A DNA stretch of 53,445 nucleotides from an uncultured Candidatus Saccharibacteria bacterium (GTDB taxonomy: Bacteria; Patescibacteriota; Saccharimonadia; Saccharimonadales; Saccharimonadaceae), in NCBI GenBank assembly GCA_947302975.1, contig CAMYXA010000004.1:1-53445 (forward strand), in the 5' to 3' direction. Positions 18,485 through 27,709 of this stretch are shown piece by piece. The notes under the pieces were generated by a model. The model was given only the letters and a program-made list of their open reading frames with translations. It had not been told where the DNA came from and searched no databases. The stretch's first letter is position 1, and each line of letters opens with the position of its first letter. A program made the translations under genes and the position numbers.

Positions 18485-18514
18485 CGTCGCAAAAATCCAA
18501 GTAGAGTCTGGATA

Positions 18515-19786
18515 ATGAAACATTCTGTTGAAGAAATAACGTTGAAAAATGGCGCTAAGGGTCTTCTTATTGATGTTCCTGGCGCCAGTGTGATGGCTAC
18601 GCGCATTCAGTTCCGCGCTGGTATGCGCTATGCCAAAAGCCCAGAAGTTTATGAGATTCCACACATCGTGGAACATCTTGCTTTTGGTGCCAACGCCAGA
18701 TACAAAGACGAGCAAGCCTTCGAAGCCGACTTCACCAAAAACGGCGCCTATCACAACGCTTGGACCTCAGATATTTCTGTCTGCTATGAAACCGAATGTG
18801 CTGATTTTGAATGGGATCGCATCATGGATCTTCAAGGGGTTTCGATTTGCGAACCACGCTTCAATGAGGAAGAGCTGAAAGCCGAAAAAGGCAACGTCCG
18901 CTCCGAACTTACCGGGTATATGAACAACTATTATCGTTTGCTTTGGCCACGCCTTCAGCGTGAAGTTGGTGAGGATATCTTGGATCTCCAGGAACGCATC
19001 AAAACCATCCCGAATATCGAGCTAAAAGATATTCGCGAGCACTATCGCCGCACCCACACCGCCAAGAATATGTCATTTATCGTCGCCGGCAAGGTGCACT
19101 CCAGGAAGCATGAAATCATCAAGATGCTCGAAGATTGGAAGCTTAAGGAAGGCTATAAATTCACGATCCCAATGGATGAGATGCATTCTGCGGAAGCTGT
19201 TTCTATCCGTCGCAAGGATGCCTCAAATATCACCTTTGGTTTTTCTCTTATTACCAAGCGCCATCTTGAGCCAAACGAAGTTTTCGCTATGAATTGTCTC
19301 AATCATATTTTGAACGGAACCACGAACTCCAAGATTTTTGGTGCCGCCAGAAAACGTGGCCTCATCTATGGGATGGGCTCATCAGTTTCTTCGAACGCCC
19401 ACTGTTCGTATTGGGATTTTGACGGCGAAGTTAACGTTGAAAACGCTGAAGAACTCTTCAAATTGATCCAAAAAGAGCTCACGAAGGCATTGAATGGTGA
19501 GATTTCTGATAAAGATTTCGAAGCCGCCAAATCTTATGCCACCGGTCGCTTCCAGATGGGTGCTCAAACTGTGGGCCAAATCGCTGACTATTATGCCGAA
19601 AACTATTTCTTAAACGGCGATATCGAAAAATATGAAGACATTCCAAAAGCCATTCAGTCTATCGATAAAACCAAGATGATCGAGCTTGCTCGCGAATTTG
19701 CCGACTCTGGTGTCCGCGCCCTCGTGACGGTTTCAAGCGTCGAAAAATCCGTTATTTCCGGCCTCGAAGCGTATCTAAACTTCTAA
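18515..19786 (+). CDS. M16-family zinc peptidase
   Basis: HIVEHLAFG (HxxEH) with downstream EELKAEKGNVRSEL. Confidence 0.88.
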   Translation: MKHSVEEITLKNGAKGLLIDVPGASVMATRIQFRAGMRYAKSPEVYEIPHIVEHLAFGANARYKDEQAFEADFTKNGAYHNAWTSDISVCYETECADFEWDRIMDLQGVSICEPRFNEEELKAEKGNVRSELTGYMNNYYRLLWPRLQREVGEDILDLQERIKTIPNIELKDIREHYRRTHTAKNMSFIVAGKVHSRKHEIIKMLEDWKLKEGYKFTIPMDEMHSAEAVSIRRKDASNITFGFSLITKRHLEPNEVFAMNCLNHILNGTTNSKIFGAARKRGLIYGMGSSVSSNAHCSYWDFDGEVNVENAEELFKLIQKELTKALNGEISDKDFEAAKSYATGRFQMGAQTVGQIADYYAENYFLNGDIEKYEDIPKAIQSIDKTKMIELAREFADSGVRALVTVSSVEKSVISGLEAYLNF

Positions 19787-21079
19787 TTAAATTTCAGTGA
19801 AATTTTTTACGAAATCCTGCACCGGATATTCGTTTTTGTAGCTAAAACCTTGTGGGGCTGGCACTTCAAGAGGAAGATCAGCATATCCCTCGAGCTTTTT
19901 GTGATATGCCTCGCGAAGTTCGTTGACTTCACCCACACATTCAAACGGTTTTTCGGCTCCATCCACCCCAAGAAGACCTTTAAAATCGTTGATAAGTTTC
20001 GGGTTCTCAAATAAATCATTTCCAAACAGAATAGTAAGTTCGCTAGCCGGCACAAATGGCGCAAAAACTAGGAATGAGTTGGCACACTTGGCACATTCGC
20101 CGCACCAAGTTAGCTTGGTGTTATTAACTTTTTGGCGATAGTTGGCGACGTTGCAGGAGCTAAACGAGTGACCGTATTTTTCCCAGCACTTTTCGGCGAA
20201 AAGCTCGGCGATTCTAAGCTCGGAATAACCCCTGATTAATGACCCAACTTGTATCTCGGAAGAAACATAGCGATGTACATATTCGGCAAAATACTTTTCG
20301 GCGGTCCAGGTCTTGCTCCACTGGTGGTTAACGGCTAAATCGCCCGCCTCGGAATCAGCAATAATCGAATGTGGCTCCTCGCCCTCGTGTCCGATACTGG
20401 TGATAACTGTGCTGCGATGATCCAAGACCGCTTGGATAAGTGCATAGCTCATCAAGATATAGGTAACTGGAACGTGACCATTGAGATATCCAGGCTTAGA
20501 CGAAGCTTCGTTCAACCCCTTAATATCCACCTCGCGAATCACGTGGTCAACCGCAGGACTAATCTCGTCAATCACCTCTGGATGGTTAGCGGTGCTGCCA
20601 GCATAAAACGCCACCCAATCTTTTTCTTCTTCATCGAGTAGTGTTGCGGTGAGAATCGAATCCTTGCCGCCAGATTGCAGCGCCAAAACGCGGCCCTTGC
20701 CAAACGGCAAAGCCACCTTGGTCAAATTCTCCTCAAGTGAAGGCTTAAACGAGACCAAATCCTTCCTTGAAAGATGATTCTCAAAGGCAAACTGCGAAAG
20801 CCCCTCGTTATAAACTAGATTCAAAAACTTGGCCGTGAACCTGTCGATCTCAAAAGGCAAAATTGCGCCCTTTGTTGGATGAGCCTTATAATAAGAGGTT
20901 CCAGCCAAAAGAAAGCTAAGCTTCAAGGCTCGGTCCAAGATCTCGTCGAGAGCTGATGAATATTCGATATTCTTCTTGAAGTGCACAGTTTCGGTGAAAA
21001 GAAGTCCCTCCGCGTCGGTATAGCGAAAGTTCGCTACGAACGTATTTTTATCAAAATCATAGCCCACGAAACGAAACAT
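19787..21079 (-). CDS. murL: MurL-like UDP-MurNAc-L-Ala-L-Glu epimerase (PP-loop family)
   Basis: VLALQSGGKDSILTATLL PP-loop; WCGECAKCANSFLVFAPFVPASELTILFGNDLFENP; next to a MurD-type ligase. Confidence 0.72.
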   Translation of the reverse strand: MFRFVGYDFDKNTFVANFRYTDAEGLLFTETVHFKKNIEYSSALDEILDRALKLSFLLAGTSYYKAHPTKGAILPFEIDRFTAKFLNLVYNEGLSQFAFENHLSRKDLVSFKPSLEENLTKVALPFGKGRVLALQSGGKDSILTATLLDEEEKDWVAFYAGSTANHPEVIDEISPAVDHVIREVDIKGLNEASSKPGYLNGHVPVTYILMSYALIQAVLDHRSTVITSIGHEGEEPHSIIADSEAGDLAVNHQWSKTWTAEKYFAEYVHRYVSSEIQVGSLIRGYSELRIAELFAEKCWEKYGHSFSSCNVANYRQKVNNTKLTWCGECAKCANSFLVFAPFVPASELTILFGNDLFENPKLINDFKGLLGVDGAEKPFECVGEVNELREAYHKKLEGYADLPLEVPAPQGFSYKNEYPVQDFVKNFTEI

Positions 21080-22305
21080 TATTTTAGTCCTTCTACGTAT
21101 TTATGGAACAATTCGCCGCGTTCGCTGAAGTTTTTGAACATATCGAACGAGGCAGCACCAGGGGACATCAAAACGATGGCCGGCTTTTTGAATTCTTCGG
21201 CGAGAACCTGAGCGCGTGAGACTGCCTGCTCGAGAGTGTCGGCAAACTCATATTTGTCTTCTGGCTCACCCTCGGAAAGTTTTCCGCGAGTTTCACCAAT
21301 CAAAATCGCCTTTTTCACGTTTGGACTCTCAAAAATCACCTTTTTGTTTGGCGTGAGGTCGAGTCCACGGTCTTTGCCGCCGGCAATCAAGATGGTTGGG
21401 TAATCTTTAAACACCTTCACAGCAACATCGAGCGAAGGATAAGTTGCGGAGTAATTATCGTCATAATATTTAACGTCACGAAGTTCGCGCACGAACTCTA
21501 CGCGATGTGGCAAGCCGCGGAAATTCTCGAATGCATTCTTGATCTTGGCGAAATTCTTATCCACAAAATCGTTCACATCCATATCATAGTAGCAAGCAGC
21601 CGCGACCAACGCTGCCTTCGCGTTTTCTTTGTTATGATCACCCGGAACGCCTAGGGAATCGACTAGCTCAGTAATTTTGTCGCTCTCGACCGGATAACCA
21701 ATCTTGGTTCCTGGAGAAAGCTGCGCAAGGCGCTCAGAATTTTCGTTAAACTTGTAATAAACACAATAATCTTCAGGCGATTGGTAAGCCGCGATGTGTC
21801 CCTTAGCATTCCAATAATCTTCAAGGCTATAGTGGCGATCGAGATGATCTTGCTCGACGCGGACGAGAACTGCAATATGTGGTGACTTCTCGAGATCCCA
21901 AAGCTGGAAGCTGGACATTTCGTAAACCACAACATCGTCTGGCTTTAATTCATCAAGCACGGAAATTGACGGAATTCCGATATTCCCAACTAGATGCACG
22001 CTAGCGCCTACGGCCTTCAAAATTGCTACTGTGAGGCAGCAAGTGGTGCCTTTACCCTTGGTACCGGTCACGCCGATAATTGGGCATGGACAATGATCAA
22101 AGAAATACCTGGTCATGCTGGAAGCGCCCGGAAGCGGCCTAACCGAAGGGCTTCTAAGCACCAAATCAAACTCAGACAAATCTTCCTTGCGGATTTCTTC
22201 ATCTGTGAAATGATCAAAAACCTTAAATTCGGCATTAAACTTCTTGGAAAAATATTCTTCAGAGGCTTGGCCTTCTTTGCCATAGCCTAGCAATGCGATT
22301 TTCAT
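21079..22305 (-). CDS. MurD-type UDP-N-acetylmuramoyl-L-alanine-glutamate ligase (possibly MurD2)
   Basis: GVTGTKGKGTTCCLTVAIL Mur ligase P-loop; VEQDHLDRH; VKYYDDNYSATYPSLDVAV. Confidence 0.85.
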   Translation of the reverse strand: MKIALLGYGKEGQASEEYFSKKFNAEFKVFDHFTDEEIRKEDLSEFDLVLRSPSVRPLPGASSMTRYFFDHCPCPIIGVTGTKGKGTTCCLTVAILKAVGASVHLVGNIGIPSISVLDELKPDDVVVYEMSSFQLWDLEKSPHIAVLVRVEQDHLDRHYSLEDYWNAKGHIAAYQSPEDYCVYYKFNENSERLAQLSPGTKIGYPVESDKITELVDSLGVPGDHNKENAKAALVAAACYYDMDVNDFVDKNFAKIKNAFENFRGLPHRVEFVRELRDVKYYDDNYSATYPSLDVAVKVFKDYPTILIAGGKDRGLDLTPNKKVIFESPNVKKAILIGETRGKLSEGEPEDKYEFADTLEQAVSRAQVLAEEFKKPAIVLMSPGAASFDMFKNFSERGELFHKYVEGLK

Positions 22306-22327
22306 ATCTTAATTATATCACCAAAAA

Positions 22328-22356
22328 AGAATTAGCCCTAAAAGAGCTAATTCTTT
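22328..22356. terminator. Bidirectional terminator
   Basis: AGAATTAGC...GCTAATTCTTTT. Confidence 0.7.
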
Positions 22357-22362
22357 TAACGG

Positions 22363-22620
22363 TTATCTTTGTGTGAGGTGCCAAGAGAGGTCGATCGAGT
22401 TAAACTCGAGACGAAGCCTTTCTCGTCCAGCCAAGACATCGAAGATGTGGAGAGTTGCTTTGCCCGCAAAGCGAATATGCGTGCGGAGCAGCTCGGTGAT
22501 TTCGGTTTCGACTCCGCCAGGTCGCTTAAAGGTAAGCGGCTGGCAAGGCGTCATTTCGTAACCGAAAAGTGCCATCACCTCGACCCGTTCGTCTTGGTTA
22601 TTAAGAATTGTATTTTTCAT
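22363..22620 (-). CDS. Small hypothetical protein (85 aa)
   Basis: AAGGAG 7 nt upstream of ATG on minus strand; promoter TATAAT about 140 nt upstream; no known motif. Confidence 0.65.
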   Translation of the reverse strand: MKNTILNNQDERVEVMALFGYEMTPCQPLTFKRPGGVETEITELLRTHIRFAGKATLHIFDVLAGRERLRLEFNSIDLSWHLTQR

Positions 22621-22800
22621 AAAGACTCCTTGAAATTATTAAAAGAGTCATTTATGCGAGCCCGATTTATTGGCTCCTGGCTACGGTCATAAATGACGAT
22701 AACCGCAGCTTTTAGCTTTTCTCTATGCCAGTGACCGAAGTATAGCTAGAGATACCCTTATTATACCAAAAACGGCTCATAAGCGTGATACAATAAAAGT

Positions 22801-23520
22801 ATGAAAAAAATCGTTGAAGTAAAAAACTTCAAGATGAGCTTTAATGGAAAAACCGTCATTAAAGATCTCGATTTTGAAGTTAACAAAGGGGAAATTTTCG
22901 GCCTTCTCGGTTCCAATGGCTCCGGCAAGACCACAACTATCCGCACGCTTTTAAATCTCTACGAACCGACCGGCGGCGAGCTGCTCGTCGATGGTAAAAG
23001 ATTCGACGCCAACTCTGACGTAACCGTTGGTTATCTCCCAGAAGAGCGTGGCCTCTACAAGAAGGAAACCGTCATCGACACCATGGTCTATTTCGGAAAC
23101 TTGAAGGGCCTCAAAAACCCATATGAATGGTCCAAAAAATATCTCAGTCGCGTCGGCCTTGCCGATAAGCTAAACGAGAAGACCGAAAAACTTTCCACCG
23201 GTCAACAGCAAAAAGTTCAGCTCGGTATCTGTATTATGAATAATCCAGAGCTCTTAATTCTTGATGAACCAACCAAGGGTTTCGACCCGGTCAACCGCAA
23301 GCTCCTCATGAATATCATCGATGAGCTCCATCAAAAGGGAACCACAATCATCCTGATTACCCACTACATGGACGAAGTCGAACGTCTCTGCGACCGCGCT
23401 GTTCTTCTTAAGGATGGCGTTGCCCACGCTTATGGCACTATCTCAGAAATCAAGAAAAAATTCGGCAATAAGTCACTCGATGAAATCTTTGTCGAGGTTT
23501 ATGGAGGTATCGATGAGTAA
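22801..23520 (+). CDS. ABC transporter ATP-binding protein (NatA-like)
   Basis: Walker A GLLGSNGSGKTTTIRTL; LSTGQQQKVQLGI; LLILDEPTKGFDP. Confidence 0.95.
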   Translation: MKKIVEVKNFKMSFNGKTVIKDLDFEVNKGEIFGLLGSNGSGKTTTIRTLLNLYEPTGGELLVDGKRFDANSDVTVGYLPEERGLYKKETVIDTMVYFGNLKGLKNPYEWSKKYLSRVGLADKLNEKTEKLSTGQQQKVQLGICIMNNPELLILDEPTKGFDPVNRKLLMNIIDELHQKGTTIILITHYMDEVERLCDRAVLLKDGVAHAYGTISEIKKKFGNKSLDEIFVEVYGGIDE

Positions 23521-24724
23521 AATTGGTATAGTCTTTAAATTTGAAACCATCCGTCAGCTCAAGAAGCCATCCTTCTGGATTTCTCTCTTGCTTCTTCCAG
23601 TAGCGATTTTGTCCATTTTTGGTCTCTCCGCTCTCCAGAGTACCAGTATTGAAGATAATATCTCTGGCACGGATTTTAGTGAGAAAAAAGTCGGTCTCAC
23701 CGATGAAGCCGGCATCTTCTCCGAAGAAAACCCGATGTTCGTGAAGGTTGAATCAGAAGAAAAAGGTATCGAAAGCATCAACAATAAGTCTCTCGACCTC
23801 TATTACTATGTTCCGGCCAACTTCGCGAGCCAGGCTTCGGTCAAAATCTACGATCGCGCTGAAGATACTCGCCTCATGTCCTTCAACCAGATTCCATTTG
23901 CGAGCGCACTCAAGGCCGAGATCTATAAGCACATCGATCCAAAAGATATTGCTATCATCGAAAACAACGTTCAATACGAAACTATTGATCTAGATGAAGA
24001 GGGTAAACCAACCAGTGTCATGGGGCGCGCGATTATTCCGCTCGCCATCTTGGTTGTGTTCTACATCCTAATCTGTGTCTTCGGTAACCGTCTCACTATG
24101 GCACTCGTCGAAGAAAAAGAGAACCGCATTTCTGAGATGATTCTAACCTCAATTTCGGCCAAAAGCCTCGTGATTGGGAAAATCCTTAGCCTCATCGTGC
24201 TCGGCTTCGTCCAAATTGCCGTGTTTGTGATCCCAATTATCGCCGGCGTCATCATCTATCGTGACAATCCGATGGTTGCAAGCATCCTTTCGTCGATCCA
24301 ACTCGACCCATGGGCTATTATCAGTAACCTCTTGCTCCTCGTCTTGTCCTACTTCCTCTTTGCTGGAGCTTGTACCCTTACTGGCTCACTCGTTCCAACC
24401 GCCCGCGACGCCTCGCAATATATAGGTATCGCAATAATGGGTACGATTATGCCACTCATATTCTTCCAGAACTTCTTCTCAACCGATCCAAACATCGTCA
24501 CCTACATCCTTTCATATTTCCCACTCTCGGCCCCAATCGCCTTGATGCTTCGAAATGCAGTTGGCAGCTTGCCAACCTACGAGCTCATCCTTGGCATTCT
24601 GGACCTCGCTATTTCGTCCTCCGTCATCCTCTGGCTCACCGTGAGAAGCTTCCAAAAGAACGCCATCAACTTCTCTGTTGTGAAACCACATTTCGGTAAA
24701 CGAAAAAGCTGGAAACGCGCCTAA
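23513..24724 (+). CDS. ABC-2 type transporter permease (NatB-like)
   Basis: Starts MSKIGIVFKFETIRQLKKPSFW; overlaps the ATPase gene by 8 nt; multiple TM; LVEEKENRISEMILTSISAKSLVIGKI. Confidence 0.92.
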   Translation: MSKIGIVFKFETIRQLKKPSFWISLLLLPVAILSIFGLSALQSTSIEDNISGTDFSEKKVGLTDEAGIFSEENPMFVKVESEEKGIESINNKSLDLYYYVPANFASQASVKIYDRAEDTRLMSFNQIPFASALKAEIYKHIDPKDIAIIENNVQYETIDLDEEGKPTSVMGRAIIPLAILVVFYILICVFGNRLTMALVEEKENRISEMILTSISAKSLVIGKILSLIVLGFVQIAVFVIPIIAGVIIYRDNPMVASILSSIQLDPWAIISNLLLLVLSYFLFAGACTLTGSLVPTARDASQYIGIAIMGTIMPLIFFQNFFSTDPNIVTYILSYFPLSAPIALMLRNAVGSLPTYELILGILDLAISSSVILWLTVRSFQKNAINFSVVKPHFGKRKSWKRA

Positions 24725-24725
24725 C

Positions 24726-24755
24726 AAAAATGCCGGCCTAGAGCCGGCAATTTTT
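24726..24755 (+). terminator. Intrinsic terminator
   Basis: TGCCGGC-CTAGA-GCCGGCA followed by ATTTTTG. Confidence 0.75.
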
Positions 24756-24771
24756 GTGTTATAATATAAAA

Positions 24772-25728
24772 ATGAATATTTGGCAAGAGCTACCGAAACC
24801 ATTTCTCATCCTCGCCCCAATGGAGGGTGTAACAGATATGGCTTTTCGCCAGGTGATCGCAAAAGCTGGTCGCCCAGACCTTTTTTATACCGAATTCACG
24901 AACGTCTCTAGCTTTGCTTCAGAAAAAGGTCGCCACAACGCCCTTGAGCGCCTTAAAGTTGCCGACACAGATGCGCCAATTATTGCTCAGATTTGGGGTA
25001 AAAACCCTGATCATTTTTCGGAGCTCAGCTCAGCGCTTGAGTCGCTTGGCTTCTCAGGCGTGGACCTAAACTTCGGCTGCCCAGACAAACACGTCAACAA
25101 GGCTGGCGGTGGCGCCGCCATGATCAAAACTCCAGAGCTTGCCGTCGAATGCTACCGCAAGGTCAAAGCCGCCACAAATCTCCCAGTTTCGATCAAAACC
25201 CGCCTCGGGTTCACCTATCTTGACGAATATAAAACCTGGCTCCCAACTCTCTTAAACGAGCACCCAGCCGCGCTCACGGTCCATCTTCGCACCCGCAAGG
25301 AAATGTCGAAGGTCGCCGCGCACTATGAACTGATCCCAGAAATCCTCAAAATGCGCGCTGAAATCAGCCCGGAAACCAAGCTCATCATCAATGGCGACAT
25401 CAAAGATCGTGCCGCCGCGCTCGAGCTTCATCAAAAGTTCCCAGAGGTGGATGGCTTTATGATTGGCCGCGGTGTCTTCCAAAACCCATACTGTTTCACA
25501 GATCACATCGGCACCCACGACGAATTGATGGAACTCTTGAAGCTGCACCTCGATTATTACGAAGCGATGTTTAGCGCCTCGGACGAAACTCACTACCCGT
25601 ACGAACCCCTCAAGCATTTCTACAAAATCTACATCAATAATTTCCCGGGCGCCTCTGATCTCCGCGCAAAATTGATGGAAACTCACTCCATCGCCGAAGC
25701 TCGAGAAATCTTGAAGGCCCAGCTCTAG
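24772..25728 (+). CDS. dus: tRNA-dihydrouridine synthase
   Basis: LAPMEGVTDMAFR; GVDLNFGCPDKHVNKAGGGAAMI; SIKTRLGF; GFMIGRGVFQNPYCF. Confidence 0.94.
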   Translation: MNIWQELPKPFLILAPMEGVTDMAFRQVIAKAGRPDLFYTEFTNVSSFASEKGRHNALERLKVADTDAPIIAQIWGKNPDHFSELSSALESLGFSGVDLNFGCPDKHVNKAGGGAAMIKTPELAVECYRKVKAATNLPVSIKTRLGFTYLDEYKTWLPTLLNEHPAALTVHLRTRKEMSKVAAHYELIPEILKMRAEISPETKLIINGDIKDRAAALELHQKFPEVDGFMIGRGVFQNPYCFTDHIGTHDELMELLKLHLDYYEAMFSASDETHYPYEPLKHFYKIYINNFPGASDLRAKLMETHSIAEAREILKAQL

Positions 25729-25756
25729 AGAAATTGACAAAACACGAGCAATATGC

Positions 25757-25795
25757 TATAATTAGATAAATATGGCCTTTGCCATTGTTTTTTAA
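25757..25795 (+). promoter_or_regulatory. Promoter -10 with TSS-proximal hairpin/U-tract and possible 7-codon uORF
   Basis: TTGACA...TATAAT (25757-25762); ATGGC-CTTT-GCCAT-TG-TTTTTT; ATGGCCTTTGCCATTGTTTTTTAA = MAFAIVF*. Confidence 0.5.
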
Positions 25796-25826
25796 CAGAC
25801 GTGCAACTAGAAATGGAGGGAAAGCT

Positions 25827-26459
25827 ATGAGTAAATATTCGGATGTACTGGAAAAATTCGGAGATCTTAAGAGGAAGTATGATGATGAGCGGAATACTGA
25901 TGAGAAAGAGAAGATTCGCGAAGAAGCAAAGGTGTACGCAGAGGACTTTTTAAAGACAGGCTTTGACCCGGAATCGCTCATCAATGTGCTGGGGTTTGAG
26001 TGTGTCTTAGATCACTTTGATCTGGCCGACGAGGATGTTCTTGATCTGGCCCGCAAGGAGTGGGTAAAAAAGAATATCAAGGGCGTTTTCAAGCAGAATT
26101 TTGAGAACCTGCTCTACGGTATCACCCCAACCTTCGTGGCAAAGAACTGTGACAAGACTCATCTCCATGATCTCGCCTCCGACGGAATGCTGGTCAAGTT
26201 CTATGTAAACAAAGGTGGCGACCCTGATGCTTTATTTAACAGGGTAGTCGATATCTACGGATATGAAGACTATGATGTAGTCTCAATTATCATTAGCTAC
26301 GGATTAGTCTCCGAATTTGATGAGGAGAAGTTGAGAGAATCCTTTGCGGCAGCAGAGCTGAATGATACCGATAAGGGCTACTACGTAAGCCTGCTGAAAG
26401 CTACTGGCTTCTGGGATTACGAGGGTGCTGAGAATCTTGTCAGCGGAAAACTCTTCTAA
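25827..26459 (+). CDS. Hypothetical protein (210 aa), orphan
   Basis: GGAGGG Shine-Dalgarno upstream of ATG 25827; CTG/CGG/AGG-rich codon use unlike neighbours; helical acidic protein without recognised motif. Confidence 0.8.
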   Translation: MSKYSDVLEKFGDLKRKYDDERNTDEKEKIREEAKVYAEDFLKTGFDPESLINVLGFECVLDHFDLADEDVLDLARKEWVKKNIKGVFKQNFENLLYGITPTFVAKNCDKTHLHDLASDGMLVKFYVNKGGDPDALFNRVVDIYGYEDYDVVSIIISYGLVSEFDEEKLRESFAAAELNDTDKGYYVSLLKATGFWDYEGAENLVSGKLF

Positions 26460-26469
26460 GCACGTCAAA

Positions 26470-26500
26470 GAGCGCTCGATCAAAAGTCGGGCGCTTTTTT
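26470..26500 (+). terminator. Intrinsic terminator
   Basis: AGCGCTCGA-TCAAAAG-TCGGGCGCTTTTTT. Confidence 0.8.
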
Positions 26501-26534
26501 GCGCGAAACTCTTGTTTACGCTATAATTGGCACT

Positions 26535-27608
26535 ATGCAAGATTCACTAAAACGCCTCGAGACATTGTCTGAAAATGTGGCTGCCGCCTGGGAAAAACTC
26601 AAGATGGCAGATAAACTCGCGTCTCTTAAAAAGCTCGAGGAAGAGGTGAATGAACCTGAACTTTGGCAAAATCCAGATCGCGCCAGAGAAAAGAATCAGG
26701 AACTCGCAAAACTTACCGACGAGGTCCAGCCTTGGCAACTCTTGAAGACGCAAACCGAAGACCTAAAAGAGCTCCTCGCGCTTGGCGACGAAGAGTTGAA
26801 AGATGAGCTAGACTCCCAGATTTCGGCCATGGAAGAAACTTTTGCAAACCTCAAAAAAGCCCTGAGGTTTAACAGCCCTTACGACAGCAAGGACGCAATT
26901 TTAAGAATAACCGCCGGCGTCGGCGGAACCGAAGCTATGGACTGGTCTGGCATGCTCGAACGCATGTATCTCAGATTCGCTGAGCAAAACGGCTTCAAGG
27001 CCACCCAAATCGAGCGCCAAGAAGGTGAGGAAGCGGGTATCAAAACCGGTGTCTACGAAATCTCCGGCCCAAACGCCTATGGCACATTGAAATCAGAGCA
27101 CGGCGTTCATCGCCTAGTTCGCCTCTCGCCATTCAATGCAAACAATCTTCGCCAAACTTCGTTCGCTCTCGTCGAAATTCTCCCTGTTATCAAAGCTGAT
27201 ACAGACGTTAAAATCGACGAAAAAGACCTCCGTATCGACGTCTATCATTCCGGTGGTCATGGTGGCCAATCCGTTAACACAACCAACTCCGCCGTCCGCA
27301 TCACCCATCTTCCAACTAACACCGTCGTCGCAATCCAAAACGAGCGCTCCCAGCTCCAAAACAAAGAGAAAGCCATGGAAATTCTCCGCGGCAAACTCGT
27401 CCAGATGCAACTCGAACAGCACGCCGCCACGATCGGCGAGCTCCGCGCTGGTGAATCCGCCGGCTGGGGCCAGCAAATCCGAAACTACGTCCTCCAGCCA
27501 TATCGTCTCGTCAAAGACACCCGCACCGGCCACGAAGAAACCGACACCGACGCCGTCCTAGACGGCAAAATCGGCAGCTTTATCGACGCCTACCTCGAGA
27601 GTCTCTAG
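26535..27608 (+). CDS. prfB: Peptide chain release factor 2
   Basis: YHSGGHGGQSVNTTNSAVRITHLPT (GGQ); RF2-type N-terminus; start moved to ATG 26535, 7 nt after TATAAT. Confidence 0.95.
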   Translation: MQDSLKRLETLSENVAAAWEKLKMADKLASLKKLEEEVNEPELWQNPDRAREKNQELAKLTDEVQPWQLLKTQTEDLKELLALGDEELKDELDSQISAMEETFANLKKALRFNSPYDSKDAILRITAGVGGTEAMDWSGMLERMYLRFAEQNGFKATQIERQEGEEAGIKTGVYEISGPNAYGTLKSEHGVHRLVRLSPFNANNLRQTSFALVEILPVIKADTDVKIDEKDLRIDVYHSGGHGGQSVNTTNSAVRITHLPTNTVVAIQNERSQLQNKEKAMEILRGKLVQMQLEQHAATIGELRAGESAGWGQQIRNYVLQPYRLVKDTRTGHEETDTDAVLDGKIGSFIDAYLESL

Positions 27609-27649
27609 GCCAAAAATCGCCACCACTTGAATTTCAAGAGAAAAAATGT

Positions 27650-27692
27650 TATAATAGAAGATGTAGTGGGTGTCCATTAATTTTTTTCTCAT
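27650..27692 (+). promoter_or_regulatory. Promoter -10 plus TSS-proximal hairpin/U-tract
   Basis: TATAAT (27650-27655); TAGTGG-GTGT-CCATTA then ATTTTTTTC. Confidence 0.45.
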
Positions 27693-27709
27693 AAAAGGAG
27701 GTGGCTTAT

